Below are positions 45,043-54,590 of a stretch of 64,000 bases of DNA, one piece after another. How positions within the stretch are numbered: position 1 is the stretch's first letter; every line of letters begins with the position of its first letter. A program made the translations under genes and the position numbers. The stretch is from Mediterraneibacter gnavus ATCC 29149 (GTDB taxonomy: Bacteria > Bacillota > Clostridia > Lachnospirales > Lachnospiraceae). The stretch lies in the NCBI RefSeq assembly GCF_008121495.1, contig NZ_CP043051.1, forward strand, positions 3,162,688-3,226,687. Direction: 5' to 3'. The notes beneath the pieces are model-generated. The model worked only from the letters and a program-made list of their open reading frames with translations, ran no database searches and was not told the origin of the DNA.

Positions 45043-47430
45043 TTATGTTATTCCGCGTCTGAAATGACCGCGCGTAAATTCTTCTCCTGACATTCCCGAT
45101 ACCGCATTCCGGGTATTCACAGCAAGAGCCGCATTCAAGATGCGAGTCACCTCGCTGCCTGTCTCTGTCGAAAACTGCACACGGATGCTTCTTGGATGCA
45201 TCCTCATCCACTCTTCTCTTTCATCAAACAACGATAAAGGAGCGGAATTGTAAACAATATTATAGCAAAATCCGCAGTGATTTTTCACCGGGAACTGTTT
45301 TCCTCTGCGATCCGTCAGTGTTGTCGTGACCGGGTGGTGTGTACAGCCATTTGTTGTCTTCACCACACACTGCGCAGATGTCATAACCGGAATTCTTCCA
45401 TAGATCACAAGTTCACTTTCCTCAAGTCCCAGAACATTCAGCTCCTCTGCATTTAATTCCATCGGAGCTGTAAACAGTTCTACACCGTTCCTTTTCCAGA
45501 ATTGCCGGCTGTATTGATTGAATACATACAGATTATGATCCAGAAGGATCGTCCTGTCAAATCCGTGTTGTTTTAAAAACTGAAAACTCTCACAGTTTCT
45601 GATCAATACACCGTCCTGTGCGATTTCCAGAAACCGATCATAATGTTGTTCAAATTTTCGAACTGCATCAGCCCGGAAAATATGGGGCATCGCCAGAAAA
45701 ATCTTGGCACTGCTTCTTTTCACTTTTTTACAGAGGTGCTGCAGTCTCGCATCTTCAAATAAATCCTGTACTATATTACTGTCAATATAAATCCGTTCTG
45801 CTGCCTCTGAATCCAGCACACTTTCCAGCTGTTCCAAAGTCTCTGTCAGAACACTCAGCAGTACACCTTCCGTTTTCTTTTCTTCTGAGTTTTGTTTCAG
45901 AAGAGGTTGTTCCGTGGATGTCCGCCGGAATTTCCCGCATATCTCCAGTTCTAATTTTTCTAATGCCTGCCTTCTTAATTCATTGAGCTGCTGCATTGGA
46001 AGAAACACCTTTCCTTCCAGATCAATCTCCAGATGTTCAAATACAAATTCTGTGGCTCCCGTCTTAGAAAGTTGCTTTTGGATTCTGGACACCTCCATCG
46101 GCTGATTCTGTGCCTCCTGCACAGTCTGCTCGGAATAAACGGTAACGCTTATATCTTCTGTCCAGACTGTCAGCATTGCCGGTTCTCCCACTGCCGCACG
46201 CAGGTATCCGGATATCTGCTCTTTCGTTGCCCCTTCCAGATACTGTTCTTTCATCTCTGTCATCAGTTTCTGGTTACGGATTCGATTTAGAATCTGTCCT
46301 TTTTGATATTGTTCCTTTTTGGGAACCAGAATCACAGTCTTTGTTCCCTTTGGAATCTCTTTTCCAAAAGAGTAATTCTCACGCTGCAGATTCAACTCCA
46401 GGAGATCTCCCTTGTGGATATCTGCTAAAGTCTCCACCGTCAGTTCTCTTCCTTTCTGTGAGAGCACACGTGCCGCAGGTACTCCTGCATGGTTCGGGCG
46501 GGAAATGGCGATCATATCCCGGCCGTTTCGTTCTTTATAATAACCCTGGCTGAATCCGCCCCGATTATACAGATCCATCAGCGCTTCCCGGTCTGCCTGT
46601 TCTACCCGATATCCACTTTTTCCCTTTTTTAGATACAAATCTGTATACTTCCGGTAAATCGATGTCACGGCCGCTACATACTCGGGCCGCTTCATTCTTC
46701 CCTCAATCTTAAATGAATAGACGCCCGCCTCGATCAGCTCCGGAATCAAATCCAGAGTACAAATGTCTTTTGGACTGAGCACGTATTCTTTTTTGCTGCT
46801 CTGATCCACACTGTACGGGAGACGGCACGGCTGGGCACACTGCCCTCTGTTTCCACTGCGTCCTCCGATCAGGCTGCTGAGCAGGCACTGTCCGGAATAG
46901 CAGTAACACAACGCCCCATGGACAAAGCACTCAATCTCCATCCCTGTTGCACGATAAATCTCCTGAATCTCTTCCAGAGAAATCTCCCTTGCCGGGACCA
47001 CTCTTGTCACTCCCTGACTTTGTAAAAACTGCGCTGCCTTGACATTAACTGAGGACATCTGTGTACTTGCATGAATCTCCAGATCCGGAAAATCATGCCG
47101 GATTAATTCAAGCACTCCGACATCCTGTACGATCACCGCATCTAAGCCATGCAGATACAAGGGTTCCAAATAGTCATGAAGTGTCTCGATCTCCCGGTCT
47201 TTCAGAAGTGTATTGACTGTAAGATACACTTTTCTTCCATGGAAGTGTGCATAATCAATGGCCTGCTTTAATGTCTCTTCTGTAAAATTGTCTGCGAATG
47301 CGCGAGCTCCGAATCTGGGACCTCCTGCATAGACGGCATCCGCACCCGCATGGATCGCAGCCAGAAAGCTCTCATAGGATCCTGCCGGAGATAAAATCTC
47401 TATCTGTGGTTTTTTCTTTTCTTCTATCAA
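45043..47430 (-). CDS. U32-family peptidase with DUF3656 domain (RlhA/TrhP-like)
   Basis: A 795-residue protein. Residues about 8-330 form the U32 domain with the hallmark CYCYSGQCLLSSLIGGRSGNRGQCAQPCRLPY spread over about 178-209, a cysteine-rich cluster-binding signature. A DUF3656/collagenase-like region follows (about 380-500), and a C-terminal extension. Related U32 proteins hydroxylate rRNA or tRNA using prephenate. The start is TTG 47430 with AAGGAG 8 nt upstream. It lies between zapA and ftsW. Confidence 0.87.
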   Translation of the reverse strand: MIEEKKKPQIEILSPAGSYESFLAAIHAGADAVYAGGPRFGARAFADNFTEETLKQAIDYAHFHGRKVYLTVNTLLKDREIETLHDYLEPLYLHGLDAVIVQDVGVLELIRHDFPDLEIHASTQMSSVNVKAAQFLQSQGVTRVVPAREISLEEIQEIYRATGMEIECFVHGALCYCYSGQCLLSSLIGGRSGNRGQCAQPCRLPYSVDQSSKKEYVLSPKDICTLDLIPELIEAGVYSFKIEGRMKRPEYVAAVTSIYRKYTDLYLKKGKSGYRVEQADREALMDLYNRGGFSQGYYKERNGRDMIAISRPNHAGVPAARVLSQKGRELTVETLADIHKGDLLELNLQRENYSFGKEIPKGTKTVILVPKKEQYQKGQILNRIRNQKLMTEMKEQYLEGATKEQISGYLRAAVGEPAMLTVWTEDISVTVYSEQTVQEAQNQPMEVSRIQKQLSKTGATEFVFEHLEIDLEGKVFLPMQQLNELRRQALEKLELEICGKFRRTSTEQPLLKQNSEEKKTEGVLLSVLTETLEQLESVLDSEAAERIYIDSNIVQDLFEDARLQHLCKKVKRSSAKIFLAMPHIFRADAVRKFEQHYDRFLEIAQDGVLIRNCESFQFLKQHGFDRTILLDHNLYVFNQYSRQFWKRNGVELFTAPMELNAEELNVLGLEESELVIYGRIPVMTSAQCVVKTTNGCTHHPVTTTLTDRRGKQFPVKNHCGFCYNIVYNSAPLSLFDEREEWMRMHPRSIRVQFSTETGSEVTRILNAALAVNTRNAVSGMSGEEFTRGHFRRGIT

Positions 47431-47455
47431 TCAATAACTCCTTTTTCTATTTACA

Positions 47456-47509
47456 TAAAAAGAGGGCCAAACAAAAGCTGCTTGCTTCTGCAGTCTCTTG
47501 GGCACCCTC
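47456..47509 (-). terminator. Branched terminator after zapA
   Basis: Minus strand: outer stem GAGGG-t-GCC pairs with GGC-CCTC, an inner CTGC/GCAG hairpin lies inside, and five T follow. It lies in the zapA-U32 gap. Confidence 0.75.
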
Positions 47510-47515
47510 ATTCTT

Positions 47516-47926
47516 TTACTTTCTGCGATTCTTCATCTCTGTTTCCAGCTTCACGATCTGCATCTGAAGATCGTTGTTTTCCTCTTTCATCTTAGCGAGC
47601 TCTTTTTCCGCATTCTCCAACTTGATCTGTACGGAAATTAATTCATGCTTTAAGTCATACATCTCTTTATCTTTCAGTTCGATGTCACTCTCCAGTGAAT
47701 CTCCCTGCTTCTTTGCCTTAAAATAATCATCTGCAATATTCAGTGCCAAAAGTACATTTCTGGTGTCTGCACTCTGCTTGCGGTAACCTTCGCTGTTGGC
47801 ACATTCTGTTATCTTATGGTTCAGATAGGAAGATACTTTCTGCAGATACTCTTCACCCTCAAATCCACTTAGCGTATAGACTTTTCCTCCAATTAAAACT
47901 TCTGTAAAATGTTTTGCTGAACTCAT
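47516..47926 (-). CDS. zapA: Cell division protein ZapA
   Basis: A 136-residue ZapA. The N-terminal domain (EVLIGGKVYTLSGFEGEEYLQKVSSYLN, about 9-36; LLALNIADDYFKAK) is followed by a coiled coil running to the C-terminus. ZapA bundles FtsZ filaments at the division site. AAGGAGG precedes the ATG. It has its own terminator before the U32 gene. Confidence 0.9.
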   Translation of the reverse strand: MSSAKHFTEVLIGGKVYTLSGFEGEEYLQKVSSYLNHKITECANSEGYRKQSADTRNVLLALNIADDYFKAKKQGDSLESDIELKDKEMYDLKHELISVQIKLENAEKELAKMKEENNDLQMQIVKLETEMKNRRK

Positions 47927-48012
47927 AGCATCCTCCTTGGCATTTCTTATCTGTTATTATAAACTATCTGCAAACAAAAACCAACTATTTTTTGAAGTTT
48001 CTGTGTGACCGC

Positions 48013-49017
48013 TCACCTTGAAACCGGAGGAAGAATTCCAAGATGCCGGTATGCCAGATCTGTCACAACTCTTCCTCTCGGTGTACGCTGGATAAATCCA
48101 CACTTCAGCAGATATGGTTCGTATACATCCTCCAGTGTTCCGGAATCTTCTGAAATGCTGGCTGCAAGCGTATCCAGCCCCACCGGACCTCCCTGAAACT
48201 TTTCAATCATGACCTGCAGGATCATCCGGTCTCCGTGGTCCAGTCCATAACGGTCCACATCCAGAAGATCCAGTGCATAATTTGCTACTTCTTCCGTGAT
48301 CACACCGTCATATTTGACCTGTGCAAAATCACGCACCCGCTTTAGCAGACGGTTGGCAAGCCGCGGAGTTCCTCTGGAGCGTTTGGCAAGCTCAAGCGCT
48401 CCTTTTGTATCAATCTCGACATTGAGCACTCTGGCCGAACGCTTGATGATCGTCATCAACTCTTCTTCTGTATAAAACTCAAGACGATTCACAACTCCAA
48501 AACGATCCCGCAGGGGTGCGGTGAGCATCCCTGCTCTCGTAGTCGCTCCCACCAGGGTAAACTTCGGAAGATCCAGACGGATCGAACGTGCGGTCGCGCC
48601 CTTTCCGATCATAATATCAATCGCATAGTCTTCCATCGCCGGATACAGCACTTCCTCCACCTGCCGGTTCAATCGGTGAATCTCATCCACAAACAGCACA
48701 TCATGCTCCTGCAGATTATTCAAAATAGCAGCCATCTCTCCCGGCTTTTCAATCGCCGGCCCGGAAGTCACCTTGAGATTCACCCCCATTTCATTGGCGA
48801 TGATTCCTGCAAGCGTCGTCTTTCCGAGTCCCGGCGGTCCATAGAACAATACATGGTCTAACGCCTCGTCTCTTTCTTTTGCCGCCCGGATATAAACTTC
48901 CAGCATCTTCTTCGCTTTTGCCTGTCCTATGTAGTCCGAAAGAAGCTGCGGCCGCAGATGATTCTCTATCTTCGCATCTTCTTCCAGATTTTCTGTTGTG
49001 ATAATTCGTCTTCCCAT
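48013..49017 (-). CDS. ruvB: Holliday junction branch-migration helicase RuvB
   Basis: A 334-residue AAA+ motor with [12 protein letters not shown], Walker [12 protein letters not shown], Walker [11 protein letters not shown], the sensor GATTRAG and a C-terminal winged helix ([11 protein letters not shown]). It drives branch migration with RuvA, encoded 18 bp upstream. Confidence 0.97.
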   Translation of the reverse strand: MGRRIITTENLEEDAKIENHLRPQLLSDYIGQAKAKKMLEVYIRAAKERDEALDHVLFYGPPGLGKTTLAGIIANEMGVNLKVTSGPAIEKPGEMAAILNNLQEHDVLFVDEIHRLNRQVEEVLYPAMEDYAIDIMIGKGATARSIRLDLPKFTLVGATTRAGMLTAPLRDRFGVVNRLEFYTEEELMTIIKRSARVLNVEIDTKGALELAKRSRGTPRLANRLLKRVRDFAQVKYDGVITEEVANYALDLLDVDRYGLDHGDRMILQVMIEKFQGGPVGLDTLAASISEDSGTLEDVYEPYLLKCGFIQRTPRGRVVTDLAYRHLGILPPVSR

Positions 49018-49035
49018 ATGCTTCCTCTACTATAT

Positions 49036-49638
49036 CTATAACATTTTTTTCAATGCTTCTTTGAGTACGTCTTCCACAGAGGTATACTCTGTCACCTGGC
49101 GTACTGCCTTCAGACTCTCGGCATTGCCATATCCAAGAGCCACTAAAGCCTGTACTGCCTCTGTCTGGATATCACCGTTTCGCCCATCTGATGGAATCTC
49201 TGCGGCGGCTGCGCTTCGCGGCTCTAACATCTCCTTAAGATCCAGCTTGTCTTTCAATTCGATGATCAGCTTCTCGGCTGTCTTCTTTCCAATCCCGGGT
49301 GCTGCACAGATTGCCTTGGCGTCACCTGACAATACCGCAAACTTGAGTTCATCCGCCGAGAGACAGGATAAGATGTTCAGTCCGCCTTTTGGCCCGATTC
49401 CGCTCACGCCGATGACCAGCCTGAACACTTCAAGATCGTCTCTTGTCAGAAATCCAAACAGCTGCATCGCATCTTCCCGCACATTCAGATACGTGTGAAT
49501 CTTTACTTCACATCCAATCGGCCCCAAAAGGCTCAGGGACTGCTCCGGCATATAAATTCCGTATCCTACTCCCTGTACATCTACGATTGCCTTGTCCCGT
49601 TCCAAGCCTGCCAGTTCCCCTCTAATATATGAAATCAT
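49036..49638 (-). CDS. ruvA: Holliday junction DNA-binding protein RuvA
   Basis: A 200-residue RuvA with an OB domain (MISYIRGELAG), helix-hairpin-helix domains (GVSGIGPKGGLNIL, APGIGKKTAEKLIIELKDKL) and the RuvB-contacting C-terminal domain (ALVALGYGNAESLKAV). AAAGGA precedes the ATG. RuvC is absent, as usual in Firmicutes, where RecU (23.3 kb) does the cutting. Confidence 0.97.
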   Translation of the reverse strand: MISYIRGELAGLERDKAIVDVQGVGYGIYMPEQSLSLLGPIGCEVKIHTYLNVREDAMQLFGFLTRDDLEVFRLVIGVSGIGPKGGLNILSCLSADELKFAVLSGDAKAICAAPGIGKKTAEKLIIELKDKLDLKEMLEPRSAAAAEIPSDGRNGDIQTEAVQALVALGYGNAESLKAVRQVTEYTSVEDVLKEALKKML

Positions 49639-49664
49639 AGCTTCTGTTTCCTTTTCTTCTATAC

Positions 49665-50162
49665 TTATTCTGCTTTTTTCAAAAAAGCAGTCCTTTTGAG
49701 TACTTCACTGGATACAATTCCAATCAGAAGCCCCGTTACCAGCCCCGATATGAGCAAAACCGGGAAATAATACCCGACCTGATAGGTCTCTACGATCATC
49801 ATCGCGAGCAACAGCTGCCCGATGTTATGAAATACACCTCCTGCGATGCTGACTCCCTGGATACTGAAACCACCGGTCCTACGAAGCAACACCATGATGG
49901 CGAGACTGAAAACGCCCCCTGCCATACTGTAGAGAATCATACTCAGATTCCCAAACAAAAATCCGGACAGCAGAATTCTGGTTACAGATAAAAGAAACGC
50001 TTCTTTTCCTCCATATGTATACAAAACAATGACGATTACCAGATTTGCCAGCCCCAGTTTTATCCCAGGGATTCCAAAAGAAATCGGAATCAAGGTCTCC
50101 ACATAGCTCAAAATGAGCGCCAGCGAAGTAAATACACCAAAATATGCTGTCTTATTCTTCAT
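49665..50162 (-). CDS. Gx transporter family protein (ECF S-like, heptaprenyl-diphosphate-synthase component I type)
   Basis: A 165-residue membrane protein with five to six hydrophobic segments, including the conserved FGIPGIKLGLANLVIVIVLY and GGVFHNIGQLLLA. It belongs to the Gx transporter/Hpre_diP_synt_I family, an ECF S-component-like group of unknown substrate. In Clostridia it normally sits with a NusG-II-domain gene, as here, 23 bp apart. Confidence 0.85.
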   Translation of the reverse strand: MKNKTAYFGVFTSLALILSYVETLIPISFGIPGIKLGLANLVIVIVLYTYGGKEAFLLSVTRILLSGFLFGNLSMILYSMAGGVFSLAIMVLLRRTGGFSIQGVSIAGGVFHNIGQLLLAMMIVETYQVGYYFPVLLISGLVTGLLIGIVSSEVLKRTAFLKKAE

Positions 50163-50185
50163 CTGTCCTCTCCTGTTTTAAAATG

Positions 50186-50539
50186 TTAATTCACGATTCC
50201 ATCCAGTTCACTCTCTTTACTGCCCTGTACACTCACCACGACCTGATTCGGAAGACAGATGATACTCTCTCCCGTCCTGGAGATTGCCTTCTGGTGTACG
50301 CAGAGCTGATCCGGACAGTCTGCCCACTCCATCTTCGCCTGTCCATTCTGAATACGCAGACGATTCCCATCCTGAATCTCTATCGTCTGATCCTTTGCCA
50401 GTGAATACGTACCATACACTTCTCCGTCTACGGTGACAACTGCCTCCTGTGCCTCTTTTCCTGTCAGCAAAAAAAATCCCGCACACACTGCTGCTACCAA
50501 AAGTATGCATCCAATCAAAATATAATCTCGTTTTTTCAT
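50186..50539 (-). CDS. NusG domain II-containing exported protein
   Basis: A 117-residue protein with a signal-anchor (about 5-26) and a NusG domain II-like beta barrel. The conserved CPDQLCVHQKAISRTGESIICLPNQVVV holds three cysteines. It is the regular partner of the Gx transporter gene and is often near rnf/apbE loci. The function is not established. AAAGGA precedes the ATG. Confidence 0.83.
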   Translation of the reverse strand: MKKRDYILIGCILLVAAVCAGFFLLTGKEAQEAVVTVDGEVYGTYSLAKDQTIEIQDGNRLRIQNGQAKMEWADCPDQLCVHQKAISRTGESIICLPNQVVVSVQGSKESELDGIVN

Positions 50540-50582
50540 AGTTGTATCCTTTCAGAGTTTTATCATAGCACACTGCACTCAG

Positions 50583-50623
50583 GAATGCAACCATTCATTC
50601 GACCATATGTTCGGGTTGCATTC
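50583..50623. repeat. Inverted repeat between the PLD gene and the NusG-II gene
   Basis: Ten-base arms GAATGCAACC and GGTTGCATTC with an inner partial pairing. A T run (TTTT) follows only on the plus strand, although the flanking genes read minus, so terminator function for them is doubtful. Confidence 0.5.
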
Positions 50624-50625
50624 TT

Positions 50626-52059
50626 TTACAAAAATCTCCGGATCGGGATGGTAATCACCCGGAGCACTGCATAAAAAATCTTTTTCTCGGTGGACATTTC
50701 ACGCGGATGATAATTCTCTTCATAATGATATTCTCCGCTGTCCGTCATTGTTCTGCTATAGGTTTTGTCGCGATCGATTTCTTCTCTTAATTCTGCTGAC
50801 AGTGCTTCTGAATCAATCGCAAGCATCAATTCCGTATCCTGATACGTACTGCGCATATCCAGGTTGTAGGAACCTACGATACTGAGTCTGTCATCAATGA
50901 GCACTGCTTTGGTATGATTGGAATGAGGCCCCAGATATTCGTGCACCTGCACACCGGTTGCCCAGATTTTTTCTTTTTGGTTCAAATAATCTGTACACCC
51001 CCACGGATTGGCTCCGCTTGACACATCATTGGTAATAATCTCCACATTCGTTCCCTGTTCACAAGTATTTTTCAGATCTGCATACATCTCTTTTCCGCAG
51101 ATAATATAAGGCGTGCAAATGACTGTATTTTTCCCTGTCTGAAGCAGCTGGTTGACAGAATACCACATATGAGGCTCTTTGTTTTTTGCTTCAATCGGAT
51201 TGGAAAGAAGGGTTACCTTTGCAGTCTCTACCGTCCGCGCTTCCCAATCCCAGGTTTTTAAAATGTCCGGATATAACGCTTCAAGTTTCGGATATCGTTC
51301 TTCCAGTTCTTTCAGACTGTTCTGTACACGGTCAGTCTTCTTTTTACAGCGGTATTCTTTACTGTCCGAAAGCTCCCACACGCGTTCAAAATATGCCTTC
51401 AGCTGTTTTAAAGAGGCACTTTCTCCTTCCTTTGCATAGATAAAAATCTCTTTGTCAATATTCTGATGCTTTCCATAATCTCCCAAAAACAGATTGGTCG
51501 TATTTCTTCCGCCCAAAAGGTACATCGAAGAATCTGTAATCACGTATTTATCATGGAGTCTTGCCTGCATCGTCCACGGCTTCAACAGATTAACCGGATT
51601 GTACACTTTCACTTCTATATTTTCTGTAGAGGCGAGTGCCTGAAAATACGGATCTCCCAGCATATCTAAAAATCCACTGATTCCATCTACGATCAGACGA
51701 ACATGCACATTCCTGTGTGCTGCCTCGATCAGCGCACTCATCACATCTTTTCCTCCGGTATCCGCATTAAAATCAAAAGTCGATACGATCACTTCTTCTT
51801 TCGCTTCCCGGATCATTTTCAATCGATATTCCAAAGCTTCTGTATTATCCGTAATGTAAGCCGCCCGTTCTTTTCCCGGCTCCTCAGAATAACATTCCTG
51901 TGGATCAAACTGTTTCTTATAATGATCCGATACTTTTTTATGCTGAACATAAGGAATCGTCAGTGCTGCGATATACAAAAGAACTGCGATCAGACAAAAT
52001 CTTCCCCAGCGTATTTTTTTCTTTCCTGTTTTTAAATCGTATGTTCTCACCTCTGCCAC
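50626..52059 (-). CDS. Phospholipase D-family protein (cardiolipin synthase-like)
   Basis: A 477-residue membrane-anchored protein (helix about 20-38) with two PLD active-site repeats: LHDKYVITDSSMYLLGGRN and NHTKAVLIDDRLSIVGSYN, both HxKx4D. The layout resembles cardiolipin synthases but it is longer between the motifs, so it may act on other phosphodiesters. The start is GTG 52059 or, with better spacing to AGGTGG, GTG 52050. It has its own promoter, divergent from apbE. Confidence 0.85.
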   Translation of the reverse strand: MAEVRTYDLKTGKKKIRWGRFCLIAVLLYIAALTIPYVQHKKVSDHYKKQFDPQECYSEEPGKERAAYITDNTEALEYRLKMIREAKEEVIVSTFDFNADTGGKDVMSALIEAAHRNVHVRLIVDGISGFLDMLGDPYFQALASTENIEVKVYNPVNLLKPWTMQARLHDKYVITDSSMYLLGGRNTTNLFLGDYGKHQNIDKEIFIYAKEGESASLKQLKAYFERVWELSDSKEYRCKKKTDRVQNSLKELEERYPKLEALYPDILKTWDWEARTVETAKVTLLSNPIEAKNKEPHMWYSVNQLLQTGKNTVICTPYIICGKEMYADLKNTCEQGTNVEIITNDVSSGANPWGCTDYLNQKEKIWATGVQVHEYLGPHSNHTKAVLIDDRLSIVGSYNLDMRSTYQDTELMLAIDSEALSAELREEIDRDKTYSRTMTDSGEYHYEENYHPREMSTEKKIFYAVLRVITIPIRRFL

Positions 52060-52086
52060 CTCTCTGTTTCCCCATAGTTAAGAGGT

Positions 52087-52115
52087 AGTATAGTTCGCTC
52101 CTGCCCAAAAGTCAA
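52087..52115 (-). promoter_or_regulatory. Promoter of the PLD-family gene
   Basis: Minus strand TTGACT (52110-52115), 17-bp spacer, TATACT (52087-52092). Confidence 0.7.
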
Positions 52116-52128
52116 GTACGCTATTTTG

Positions 52129-52157
52129 TTGTATTTTACGGGAAATTTCGTTATAAT
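52129..52157 (+). promoter_or_regulatory. Promoter of apbE
   Basis: TTGTAT (52129-52134), 17-bp spacer, TATAAT (52152-52157), 33 bases before the apbE start. Confidence 0.65.
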
Positions 52158-52190
52158 AAGCGAAACACTCAAACACAAGGAGATTTCTTT

Positions 52191-53171
52191 ATGAACCAGA
52201 TCAAATCGATTAGAAAATTATGCTTTATTCCGCTGCTCTTTCTGCTTCTTTTTTCTCTCAGTGGCTGTGCCTCATCTGCAGAACCGCTCCAGATGAACGG
52301 GATGTATTTTGATACAATCGTTACGATCCGCATATGGGATACTTCCGATCGCTCTGTTCTGGAAGAATGCGAAAAGCTTTGTCAAAAATATGAAAATCTG
52401 TTCAGCCGGACCATTGATACCAGTGATGTTTCCAGGATCAATCAGGCAAACGGACAGCCTGTGACTGTAGATCAGGAAACAGCTGATCTGATCAAAACCG
52501 CACTGCACTATGGGGATTTATCAGATGGGAAATTTGATATCACCATTGCTCCGTTAAGTGAGCTCTGGAATTTCGGACATAATGACGGACAGATTCCAGA
52601 TCCAGCTGCCATTGAGGAAGCCAGAAGTCATGTGAATTACAAAAACGTCAAAGTGGACGGTACTACCGTTCAGCTTCTGGATCCAAAGGCTGCCATCGAT
52701 CTTGGAGCGATTGCAAAGGGCTATATTGCAGATCAGCTGAAAGAGTATCTGGAAAGCGCCGGGATTAAACACGGACTGATTTCCCTTGGCGGAAATACCG
52801 TGGCAATCGGGGAAAAGCCGGATGGGTCACCTTTTAAGATCGGCGTTCAAAAACCCTTTGCCGAGCAAAATGATATCCTTACAAGTCTTGATATCAGAAA
52901 TCAATCTGTGGTTTCTTCCGGAACCTACGAGCGCTATTTTGAAAAAGACGGAAAAATTTACCATCACATTTTAAATCCGTTTACCGGATATCCTTACGAG
53001 ACTCATCTGCAGCAGGTTACGATCATCTCGGATGCTTCTGTAGATGGAGACGCCTTAAGTACCACTTGTTTTGCACTTGGTCTGGAAGAGGGATCAAAAC
53101 TGATCAAATCACTGGACGAAATCGAAGCTATTTTCGTGACAGATGACGGAAACATCCATCGGGTGGGGTGA
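52191..53171 (+). CDS. apbE: FAD:protein FMN transferase ApbE (lipoprotein)
   Basis: A 326-residue ApbE with a lipoprotein signal (LLFSLSGC, lipobox cysteine about residue 26). Conserved parts are GKFDITIAPLSELWNFG, AAIDLGAIAKGYIAD, GLISLGGNTVAIG and a C-terminal DGDALSTTCFALG. ApbE covalently attaches FMN to threonines of RnfG and RnfD outside the membrane, which links it to the rnf genes at 62.7 kb. AAGGAG precedes the ATG. Confidence 0.94.
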   Translation: MNQIKSIRKLCFIPLLFLLLFSLSGCASSAEPLQMNGMYFDTIVTIRIWDTSDRSVLEECEKLCQKYENLFSRTIDTSDVSRINQANGQPVTVDQETADLIKTALHYGDLSDGKFDITIAPLSELWNFGHNDGQIPDPAAIEEARSHVNYKNVKVDGTTVQLLDPKAAIDLGAIAKGYIADQLKEYLESAGIKHGLISLGGNTVAIGEKPDGSPFKIGVQKPFAEQNDILTSLDIRNQSVVSSGTYERYFEKDGKIYHHILNPFTGYPYETHLQQVTIISDASVDGDALSTTCFALGLEEGSKLIKSLDEIEAIFVTDDGNIHRVG

Positions 53172-53225
53172 TATCACTCCCACCCCAAATGTGTTCTTTT
53201 TACAATCATTCTTGGCATGAACTTT

Positions 53226-53266
53226 AAAATCCCATTTCTGTCCACATTGGTCAGAAATGGGATTTT
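53226..53266. terminator. Bidirectional terminator, 15-bp perfect stem
   Basis: AAAATCCCATTTCTG and CAGAAATGGGATTTT form a perfect stem with an 11-base loop between the convergent apbE and CPBP-like genes. Confidence 0.85.
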
Positions 53267-53280
53267 CTTGATCTGTCAGA

Positions 53281-53925
53281 TCACTCGTTCGAAAAACTGT
53301 AATTTGCCTTTCTGTGATAGTTTGTCACAAACCTTTCTAATGAATGCAATGCCATTGGAAGAATGATGCATCTTGCAGCGTAAAAAACATATCCGATTCC
53401 GATGGAAAACACAAAGGATGATATCACCTCAATCAGCAGTTTCTTTACAGAAACCTGCTTTTGAATGACAACTGCTTGAAAAATGATGTCTCCGCACCAG
53501 ATCAATGCATTGATCAGAATGCAACTCAGCAAATTAAGGTTCCACTTCAACAGCAACCATAAGACGATGGCCTGCATCATAGCTCTTTGCGGTATTTCCA
53601 TGCAGGCAGCTTCAATACACATTCCTATCAGTTCAGTCGGTTTATAAGCTTCTTTTGTTCGTGATCCGAACATTACCATGGCACATGTTGCCACTAACGT
53701 AACAGCGGCGATAACCCAGACTTTATAATCAATCAACTTTTCAAAATGAAACGGATAATCACCCATCAGCAGCCATATAATGATCGTCGGTATGATTGCG
53801 GTAAGCAAGGGCGAAAACATCAATGCCTTCTTTGTATTCTTCAATTTTTGAGATACATATATGTGGAAGGAAAACCATATTCCACTTAATAAAAATCCTA
53901 TAATAAAAACAATTGGATAAAGCAT
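53281..53925 (-). CDS. CPBP-like intramembrane protein, possibly degenerate protease
   Basis: A 214-residue protein with about six to seven hydrophobic segments. MEIPQRAMMQ resembles CPBP/Abi motif 1 (EExxxR) with one glutamate missing, and MALHSLERF resembles a later histidine motif, so it may be a divergent or inactive CPBP member. CGGAG lies 7 nt before the ATG. Base composition is more A/T-rich than the housekeeping genes to the left. It is followed upstream by an XRE gene. Confidence 0.55.
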   Translation of the reverse strand: MLYPIVFIIGFLLSGIWFSFHIYVSQKLKNTKKALMFSPLLTAIIPTIIIWLLMGDYPFHFEKLIDYKVWVIAAVTLVATCAMVMFGSRTKEAYKPTELIGMCIEAACMEIPQRAMMQAIVLWLLLKWNLNLLSCILINALIWCGDIIFQAVVIQKQVSVKKLLIEVISSFVFSIGIGYVFYAARCIILPMALHSLERFVTNYHRKANYSFSNE

Positions 53926-53995
53926 TTATAAACTCCGTTTATAAAAAGTCCAAAAACTCCGGATTTTCTCCATAATGGCTCTATGTAATGCTTAT

Positions 53996-54439
53996 TCATT
54001 TCCAGTGCTTTAACTGTGAAAGATATATATTAAATTGAGCTCGTCTGTCATCCACTCCCAGATTATCAGGATTCGGCATATGTTCCACAAGATAATCCAA
54101 TAAAGACTCTCTTGACTGATATACAAACTTCCCCTCTGCATAACACCACTTACAATAATCTTCGTTGTAGCTTCCATCTTTCTCCCGGCTGATGAATGCA
54201 TCTTCATTTAAGGGCATTCCACAGCATTGACAAATGAGCTGACGAGGAGAGCCCAGAAGCGTATTGACGGAAACTTCAAACTCCTGTGATAACAGTTTTA
54301 ATGTATCTGTATTAGGTTGTGTCTCTCCTGTTTCCCAACGACTGACAGCCTGTCTGGTAACCATCACACGTTTCGCCATTTGCTCCTGTGTGAGACTATT
54401 TTTCTCGCGCAGCTTTTTAAGCACATCTTTCATTTCCAT
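53996..54439 (-). CDS. XRE-family regulator with zinc-ribbon domain
   Basis: A 147-residue protein: a helix-turn-helix at about 5-60 (LREKNSLTQEQMAKRVMVTRQAVSRWETGE) fused to a putative zinc ribbon with CQCCGMPL and YCKWCYAEG. This combination is a known Firmicutes family; the ligand and targets are unknown. AGGAGGG precedes the ATG. A palindrome overlapping its own -35 box suggests autoregulation. Confidence 0.82.
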   Translation of the reverse strand: MEMKDVLKKLREKNSLTQEQMAKRVMVTRQAVSRWETGETQPNTDTLKLLSQEFEVSVNTLLGSPRQLICQCCGMPLNEDAFISREKDGSYNEDYCKWCYAEGKFVYQSRESLLDYLVEHMPNPDNLGVDDRRAQFNIYLSQLKHWK

Positions 54440-54473
54440 ATTAGTTCCCTCCTTTGTGTAATATCTTATCTCT

Positions 54474-54518
54474 ATTATGAAGCCTCTCTATGGTTTTAAC
54501 AAGCAACCTGCAGTTGCT
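54474..54518 (-). promoter_or_regulatory. Promoter and inverted repeat of the XRE-zinc-ribbon gene
   Basis: Minus strand TTGTTA (54497-54502), 17-bp spacer, CATAAT (54474-54479). An inverted repeat, AGCAAC-N5-GTTGCT (54502-54518), adjoins the -35 and may be the regulator's own site. Confidence 0.5.
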
Positions 54519-54590
54519 AAGAAGTTCTTGTAATCACACATCAGGAGTCGCTTTTACCGGATTCAGCAGCTTCCATCTGTTTTTTCACAT

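Noticed and set aside
50583..50623. Inverted repeat as terminator of the PLD gene
   Set aside because: The T run is on the wrong side for minus-strand transcription; kept only as a repeat.
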